This document shows, piece after piece, positions 59,356-64,000 of a stretch of 64,000 bases of DNA. The notes beneath the pieces were generated by a model. That model was given only the letters and a program-made list of their open reading frames with translations, ran no database searches and was not told the DNA's origin. The translations under genes were made by a program, and so were the position numbers. The DNA comes from Olleya sp. YS (GTDB taxonomy: Bacteria > Bacteroidota > Bacteroidia > Flavobacteriales > Flavobacteriaceae). Within the stretch, counting starts at the first letter, position 1, and every line of letters starts with the position of its first letter. Where the stretch lies: contig NZ_CP121685.1 in assembly GCF_029760915.1 (NCBI RefSeq), forward strand, positions 372,001 through 436,000, read 5' to 3'.

Positions 59356-59910
59356 TTATTTCCACTTAATATTACAGCCTATACTCGGTTTTTGAATTGC
59401 TAAAGGTTGTTGGTTATTTAAAACTGCATCCATAGCTTTAATTAAATCTTCACCAGTAATTGGTATGTTATTACCTGGTCTGGAATTATCTAACTGTCCA
59501 TGGTAAGTAGACTTTAAATCGGCATCAAACACATAAAAATCTGGAGTACAAGCAGCATCATAAGCTTTGGCTACCTCTTGTGTTTCATCATATAAGTATG
59601 GAAAAGGATATAGTAAATCCTTAGCGACTTGTGCCATTTTATCTGGCGCGTCTTGTGGGTAATTATCAACATCATTACTACTTATAGCTATAAATGCAAT
59701 ACCTTTTTTTTGATACTGATTTGCCAATTTGACCAATTCAGGGTTGATATGTATTACAAATGGACAGTGATTACAGATAAAAACAATTACTGTTCCCTTA
59801 TCTCCTTTTATTTGATGCAAATTAAGTGTCTTACTCGTGACAGTATCATATAAAGAAAATTCTGGTGCTGTTTTTCCTAAAGGAAACGGATTAGAAGGTG
59901 TTAATGCCAT
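59356..59910 (-). CDS. Cytoplasmic redoxin with CNHCPF motif
   Basis: A 184-residue AhpC/TSA-type protein without signal peptide. LGKTAPEFSLYDTVTSKTLN opens the fold, VIVFICNHCPFVIHINPELV (about residues 44-63) has the CNHC pair, DAACTPDFYVFDADLKSTYH the cis-proline region, and the end reads PSIGCNIKWK. It is paralogous to the exported protein at 3311-3931 (CNTCPY ... AIGCSIKV); the shared C-terminal GCxIK suggests a third functional cysteine. A peroxidase or thiol reductase role is likely. Confidence 0.87.
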   Translation of the reverse strand: MALTPSNPFPLGKTAPEFSLYDTVTSKTLNLHQIKGDKGTVIVFICNHCPFVIHINPELVKLANQYQKKGIAFIAISSNDVDNYPQDAPDKMAQVAKDLLYPFPYLYDETQEVAKAYDAACTPDFYVFDADLKSTYHGQLDNSRPGNNIPITGEDLIKAMDAVLNNQQPLAIQKPSIGCNIKWK

Positions 59911-60028
59911 AATTAAAATGTTAAAATTTTATATTTAAATCAGTTTTACTTTTGTTTTAATGAAAAAAATTACTTTCTTAGTATCGATTAATTATTATCC
60001 CTAATTAACTAACAGATTAATAGCAACT

Positions 60029-60466
60029 ATGAGATTATCCCTTATTCTCTTGTTTGTACTTTCCCTAAGTACATTACAAGCCCAAGACAACTCAGACCAA
60101 AGTACAAATTCTGCAGACTATTTACAAGTAACTCGATACAGACTTCACCCTGAAGAGCTTAGTATTGAAAACGAAATCGACTCAGAAAAAGTCTACATAA
60201 AAATATATTATAATGACAAAGCTAGCATCGCTAGTGACTTTGCGTATTTTAAACCTAAAAAAAATGAAATCTTGTTTTTTTATGGTAAAAATACCGAAAA
60301 TGAAACTACAGAAATGTATTTTAAATTAGACGATAGCCTGAAACCTATTTATCAGAAAAAAGATTTTGATCAATTAATGCAAGTCATTAAAGTGTTAGAA
60401 TACAATGTGTTTTCTGAAGACCAATTTTCTAGTGCAGAAGCCTATGCAGCTCTAGAGCGAGTTTAA
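60029..60466 (+). CDS. Exported protein of unknown function
   Basis: A 145-residue protein with a signal peptide (MRLSLILLFVLSLSTLQA, cleavage after LQA). The mature part is polar with strands (VYIKIYYNDKASIASDFAYF, EILFFYGKNTENETTEMYFK) and no recognised motif. A -7 match TACTTTTG at 59947-59954 and a 14-codon frame MKKITFLVSINYYP (59960-60004) precede it. It converges 5 nt from the bestrophin gene. Confidence 0.65.
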   Translation: MRLSLILLFVLSLSTLQAQDNSDQSTNSADYLQVTRYRLHPEELSIENEIDSEKVYIKIYYNDKASIASDFAYFKPKKNEILFFYGKNTENETTEMYFKLDDSLKPIYQKKDFDQLMQVIKVLEYNVFSEDQFSSAEAYAALERV

Positions 60467-60471
60467 AATTA

Positions 60472-61488
60472 TTAATACAATATATTATCTTTAGGTTTTA
60501 TAGATTCTGGTAAATCCTGTTCATCTAACATATCTCTTAAATCTATTTCAATAGTTCTGCAAAGCGCTGTCATTGGTACATCATTTATCCTACCTTCAAA
60601 AGGGTCTTCGCTGTTGTCTCCTATACTCTCCATAGATGCAAAAATCCATGAGATTAATACTGAAAAAGGTATCATTAAAAAGATATACCAATCCTTAACT
60701 TGTGTATCTAGGTTAATAGCATCTGCCTCAAAGACATCTAACAAACCAAAAGGTAGTAATAGCACAAAAATCCATGTGAATACTTTTGAGAAATAACCAT
60801 ACTGTCTTGGAAAAGGCGTGTTTTTTATTCTTTCACATTTACCTTGAAGATTATAAAATTCTTCTAAACAGGATTGTAATTGGTCTTCTTGAAATCCATC
60901 AATTATACCGTCTTGCTTTAATTTGGTTATTTGAATTGCCTGATTCTTTACTAAATGTGTTGCTGGATTGACTCTTTTCTGCAAATCATTATATTCTTCT
61001 TGCGATACATAATTTATAGCCTCATTACAAGATATATTTCGCTCTCCGTGTTTGTCAAATAAACTTTCGACAGCTCTGTTTTCTTTTATCGCCCAAGATT
61101 TAGGTTGTCGCAATTGAACACGCAACGCATTAATCCATGCTATATGCCTATAAATTAGTTGCTGATGTACTTGTTTTGTTGTATCACTAGAGTCCAGGTT
61201 AATAAAACTTAATACTTGTATCGTCCATGTTCGGCTATAGTTAACAATACCACCCCAAATTTTTCTACCTTCCCAAAATCGATCATAGCTTTGACTGTTT
61301 TTAAAACCTATATAAAAAGCTACTGCAATCCCTATAACACTTAATGGTTGAAACGGAATATCAATAAAATCAAGCTTTAAATAATAGTATAAACAAAAGA
61401 TTACTCCAGCATATATAGTAAAAAATAAAATATTTTTCCATGCATATCTTAAAATAAGTCCCCAACCAATATTTCTTTTAATGTACAT
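60472..61488 (-). CDS. Bestrophin family ion channel protein
   Basis: A 338-residue membrane protein. FTIYAGVIFCLYYYLKLDFI and PLSVIGIAVAFYIGFKNSQS (about 45-64) with SYDRFWEGRKIWGGIVNYSR (about 67-86) are the bestrophin/UPF0187 N-terminal signature; FTWIFVLLLPFGLLDVFEAD and FLMIPFSVLISWIFASMESI (about 263-282) form the later helices, and EDPFEGRINDVPMTALCRTI is the conserved C-terminal block. Bacterial homologues conduct cations or anions. It is the last gene of the leftward M28-SDR-bestrophin run (3 nt gap). Confidence 0.92.
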   Translation of the reverse strand: MYIKRNIGWGLILRYAWKNILFFTIYAGVIFCLYYYLKLDFIDIPFQPLSVIGIAVAFYIGFKNSQSYDRFWEGRKIWGGIVNYSRTWTIQVLSFINLDSSDTTKQVHQQLIYRHIAWINALRVQLRQPKSWAIKENRAVESLFDKHGERNISCNEAINYVSQEEYNDLQKRVNPATHLVKNQAIQITKLKQDGIIDGFQEDQLQSCLEEFYNLQGKCERIKNTPFPRQYGYFSKVFTWIFVLLLPFGLLDVFEADAINLDTQVKDWYIFLMIPFSVLISWIFASMESIGDNSEDPFEGRINDVPMTALCRTIEIDLRDMLDEQDLPESIKPKDNILY

Positions 61489-61491
61489 ATA

Positions 61492-62178
61492 TTAAGGTGT
61501 TGAATTAGATACTTGTAATAATTTTCCGTTATAAAACTGGTGTCCACTTAATGCAAAATTAGATAGATATTCTGCCATTTGCTTTGCTGTAGTTGGTGCC
61601 TGATAACCAGGAAATGCCTCCTCTAACATTTCGGTTTGAACAGCTCCTAAAGCTAATACATTAAAACTTGGTCCAGTGTCTTTATATTCTTCTGCCAATA
61701 GCTCTGTAAGGGTTATAACTGCTCCTTTACTAGAACTGTAGGCAGATAACCCTGGAAATTTCATACTACCTTGCACACCACCCATTGAACTAACAGTAAC
61801 TACATGACTATGTTTGTGCATAAATGGTATTACAGTTCTTGTCATTTCGGCAACACCAAAAACGTTAGTCTTATAAACATTTTCGAAATCCTGCATTGTG
61901 GTTTCAACAAAAGGCTTATTTAATAATGTACCTGCGTTGTTAATAAGTATATCAACTTGCTTCCATTCTTCTTTAATAAAAGCTTGTACTTTTTCATAAT
62001 CTTTAGGATTACCCAAATCAAAAGCTATAGAGGTAATGTTTTCAAAATGAAGGTTATTTACAGGTTGTGCATTTCTAGATAATGCCAATACGTTGTGACC
62101 TTGATTTGCAAATATATGTACTAGCTCAAAACCAATCCCTCTACTGGTTCCTGTAATAATAATATTTTTAGTTTTCAT
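61492..62178 (-). CDS. Short-chain dehydrogenase/reductase
   Basis: A 228-residue SDR. NIIITGTSRGIGFELVHIFA (TGxxxGIG, about 4-23) binds NAD(P), DILINNAGTLLNKPFVE (NNAG, about 76-92), VVTVSSMGGVQGSMKFPGLS (Ser, about 135-154) and AYSSSKGAV (YxxxK, about 155-163) form the catalytic triad. The substrate is unknown. Its start overlaps the M28 peptidase end by 11 nt. Confidence 0.92.
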   Translation of the reverse strand: MKTKNIIITGTSRGIGFELVHIFANQGHNVLALSRNAQPVNNLHFENITSIAFDLGNPKDYEKVQAFIKEEWKQVDILINNAGTLLNKPFVETTMQDFENVYKTNVFGVAEMTRTVIPFMHKHSHVVTVSSMGGVQGSMKFPGLSAYSSSKGAVITLTELLAEEYKDTGPSFNVLALGAVQTEMLEEAFPGYQAPTTAKQMAEYLSNFALSGHQFYNGKLLQVSNSTP

Positions 62179-63127
62179 TTAAACGAATTTCTTTAGTAGG
62201 TGTATTACTCATTTTCTCTATTCCTGGAATAATACTATTAATTAGATTGACCATGTGGTTATAGTCTAATTTATCTGCTTCGTCATCCACATGGTGATAA
62301 TAATCATAATTAGATAAATCACAAGATGAGATGGTGTGGCAAGGTAAATTAAACTCTTTAAAAAAAGCGTAGTTATCAGATTGTCTAAACAGGTTATACT
62401 TTTTTGAAACCTCTGAATAACCAATAATTTTTTCTCCAGAGTAGTCATTTATTTTATCAGCAATGTTAGATTTATCATAACCAGTAACAAATGCAATATA
62501 ATCTCTGTCTTTAAATGGTACACCAATCATTTCTAAATTGACCATAGTGTACATATTAAAGTTGTTTTCTTTTAGTTTTTTGGCCAAGTGTGCAGATCCT
62601 AATAATCCTTTTTCTTCAGCAGAAAATGTTACAAATAGCAAGCTTCTTTTGTGTGTTTTTTTAGCTCCAAAGTATTTTGCTAACGCTAAAACACCACTAG
62701 TACCTGCAGCATTATCATTAGCACCATTTGCAATACTATCATTTTCAACTATTTTACTTTTACCAATATGATCGTAATGCGCTCCAATAACAATAAACTC
62801 GTCTTTAAGCTTAGCATCATGACCTTCTAGATAACCTACAACATTATATGCTGGTATATCTCCAACGCTAAAGTTGTCTCTAAACGTTTCAAAATATGGG
62901 TTTAAACCATAAGACTTGAATTTAGATTCCACATAATTAGCAGCATCATTTATACCTTCTGTTCCAGTATCTCTTCCTTTTAAATTATCGTCTGCTAAAA
63001 AAGATACCATGTCTTTAATTTCTTGACTAGTTACTGAATAGTCTTCTGGCTTTAAAGTGTCATTTACTTTTGTTTTACAGGCAGTAAATAAAAAGATAAA
63101 TACAAGAATTGTTATAAAGTTTTTCAT
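62168..63127 (-). CDS. M28 family zinc aminopeptidase, lipoprotein
   Basis: A 319-residue secreted peptidase. Lipoprotein signal MKNFITILVFIFLFTACKTK (lipobox FTAC). Zinc ligands: EFIVIGAHYDHIGKSKI (His, about 110-126), SIANGANDNAAGTSGVLALA (Asp, about 133-152), FVTFSAEEKGLLGSAHLAKK (catalytic and ligand Glu, about 167-186), VNLEMIG (Asp replaced by Glu, about 198-204) and YYHHVDDEAD (His, about 278-287). It probably trims peptides outside the inner membrane. Confidence 0.9.
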   Translation of the reverse strand: MKNFITILVFIFLFTACKTKVNDTLKPEDYSVTSQEIKDMVSFLADDNLKGRDTGTEGINDAANYVESKFKSYGLNPYFETFRDNFSVGDIPAYNVVGYLEGHDAKLKDEFIVIGAHYDHIGKSKIVENDSIANGANDNAAGTSGVLALAKYFGAKKTHKRSLLFVTFSAEEKGLLGSAHLAKKLKENNFNMYTMVNLEMIGVPFKDRDYIAFVTGYDKSNIADKINDYSGEKIIGYSEVSKKYNLFRQSDNYAFFKEFNLPCHTISSCDLSNYDYYHHVDDEADKLDYNHMVNLINSIIPGIEKMSNTPTKEIRLNEN

Positions 63128-63158
63128 TTGGTTGTTTGAATGGTTAATGTTTAAAGAT

Positions 63159-63194
63159 AAAAAAATCCCAAATCAATTGACTTGAAATGGGATT
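63159..63194 (-). terminator. Terminator of the E2 gene
   Basis: AATCCCA (63164-63170) pairs with TGGGATT (63188-63194), with TCAA/TTGA inside; leftward it runs into U's (complement of 63159-63165). Confidence 0.82.
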
Positions 63195-63228
63195 ATATAT
63201 AGTTTTTATTTCGTTTAAGCGAAAAGTA

Positions 63229-64000
63229 TTATACTAGCATCGTAACTGGGTTTTCAATATATCCTTTTAATGTTTGAAGGAATTGAGCGCCTGTAGCACC
63301 ATCAACCGTTCTATGATCACAAGCTAGCGTTAACTTCATGGTGTTACCTGGTACAATTTGACCGTTTTTAACGACTGGTTTTTGCACTATTGCTCCTACA
63401 GATAATATTGCAGAATTTGGTTGATTTATAATAGAGGTAAAACTTTCTATACCAAACATTCCTAAATTAGAAATGGTAAAGGTACTACCTTCCATCTCGT
63501 CTAGAGATAATTTTTTATTTCTGGCACGTCCTGCAAAATCTTTAACTGCTGCTCCAATTTGAGGCAGTGATTGCTCATTAGCAAACTTCACCACAGGTAC
63601 TAACAGACCATCTTCTACAGCTACTGCAACTCCAATATGTACGTGATTGTTTAGTTTCATTTTATCATCAAACCACTGTGAGTTAACTTGTGGATGTTGA
63701 CGTAGCGCTAAAGCACAAGCTTTAACAATCATGTCGTTAAATGAAATTTTAGTGTCAGGAATTGAATTGTATTGTGTACGGAATGCTATTGCATTATCCA
63801 TATCAAACTCAACATTTAAGTAATAGTGAGGCGCTGTAAATTTAGATTTAGCTAAGTTTTTGGCAATTGCCTTACGCATTTGAGAGTTTGGTTTCTCATC
63901 AAAATCTTCTTGACCTGAGGCAACAAATTTAGCAACTGGCGCAGAAGATTGTACTGCTGCAGATGGTGTAAAGTTTTCAATGTCTCGTTTTACAATACGT
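63229..64000 (-). CDS. Dihydrolipoamide acyltransferase (2-oxoacid dehydrogenase E2), C-terminal part
   Basis: The frame continues past the right edge, so only the last 257 codons are seen; the ATG at 63879 is internal. The upstream part GQEDFDEKPNSQMRKAIAKN is the link to the catalytic domain, VHIGVAVAVEDGLLVPVVKF, GSTFTISNLGMFGIESFTSI and the active site DHRTVDGATGAQFL follow. The end ENPVTMLV is usual for the pyruvate dehydrogenase E2. Lipoyl and E1/E3-binding domains lie outside the window. A branched-chain or oxoglutarate E2 cannot be excluded, but the form favours pyruvate dehydrogenase. Confidence 0.9.
   Translation of the reverse strand, partial: RIVKRDIENFTPSAAVQSSAPVAKFVASGQEDFDEKPNSQMRKAIAKNLAKSKFTAPHYYLNVEFDMDNAIAFRTQYNSIPDTKISFNDMIVKACALALRQHPQVNSQWFDDKMKLNNHVHIGVAVAVEDGLLVPVVKFANEQSLPQIGAAVKDFAGRARNKKLSLDEMEGSTFTISNLGMFGIESFTSIINQPNSAILSVGAIVQKPVVKNGQIVPGNTMKLTLACDHRTVDGATGAQFLQTLKGYIENPVTMLV

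Overview
This 64 kb stretch is ordinary chromosome from a member of the Bacteroidota, almost certainly a marine-type Flavobacteriaceae. The evidence is low GC, two giant secreted proteins with C-terminal type IX secretion (T9SS) sorting domains, promoters of the flavobacterial form TTG-N17..19-TAnnTTTG, a tmRNA whose tag ends ENNYALAA, ribosomal protein THX, CtlX, and the gene order rluD / PASTA protein / ddl / coaD. There is no prophage, transposase, CRISPR array, rRNA or tRNA; the only RNA gene is tmRNA.

Layout. 1-4.5 kb: end-truncated saccharopine/alanine dehydrogenase-like gene, a small Tudor-like protein, tmRNA, nitroreductase, then a leftward thiol cluster (two rhodaneses, a CxxCP redoxin, a TlpA-type thioredoxin). 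4.5-11.8 kb: complete tryptophan operon trpE-G-D-C-F-B-A, with a consensus promoter, a 20-codon leader peptide carrying three consecutive Trp codons and an intrinsic terminator: a classical attenuator. The spacers inside this operon are stuffed with small repeat elements. 11.8-26.9 kb: small lipoproteins, trmL, yitT, RhlE helicase, an isolated FRG-domain gene, methyltransferase, a UDG-like protein, THX, yaaA, rluD, PASTA protein, ddl, coaD, SulP transporter. 26.9-35.4 kb: two large paralogous T9SS cargo proteins around an M14 peptidase; one has seven nearly identical 122-residue repeats. 35.5-46.2 kb: Nudix, pyrE, birA, rsfS-ftsH, LUD protein, cdsA-psd-ACBP (phospholipid synthesis), PafA-like phosphatase, mlaE-mlaF. 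46.2-64 kb: DUF389 protein, manC, SprT-like protease, an isolated OLD-like ATPase/TOPRIM gene, CIA30, small exported proteins, fasciclin lipoprotein, outer-membrane beta-barrel, argS, a TPR histidine kinase, ctlX, redoxin, bestrophin, SDR, M28 peptidase and the C-terminal part of a 2-oxoacid dehydrogenase E2.

Most worth a second look: (1) the FRG gene and the OLD-like gene, unrelated and 33 kb apart, share a roughly 100-nt upstream leader and a short downstream motif, as if both were cargo of one kind of single-gene cassette; the FRG unit is also bounded by an 11-bp inverted repeat. (2) The trp attenuator has a visible 7-bp antiterminator pairing. (3) At least three convergent gene pairs carry perfect or near-perfect terminator hairpins built across their abutting or overlapping stop codons. 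(4) The 122-residue repeat array looks homogenised. Positions and motifs were read by eye; family names rest on motif recognition, not on database searches.
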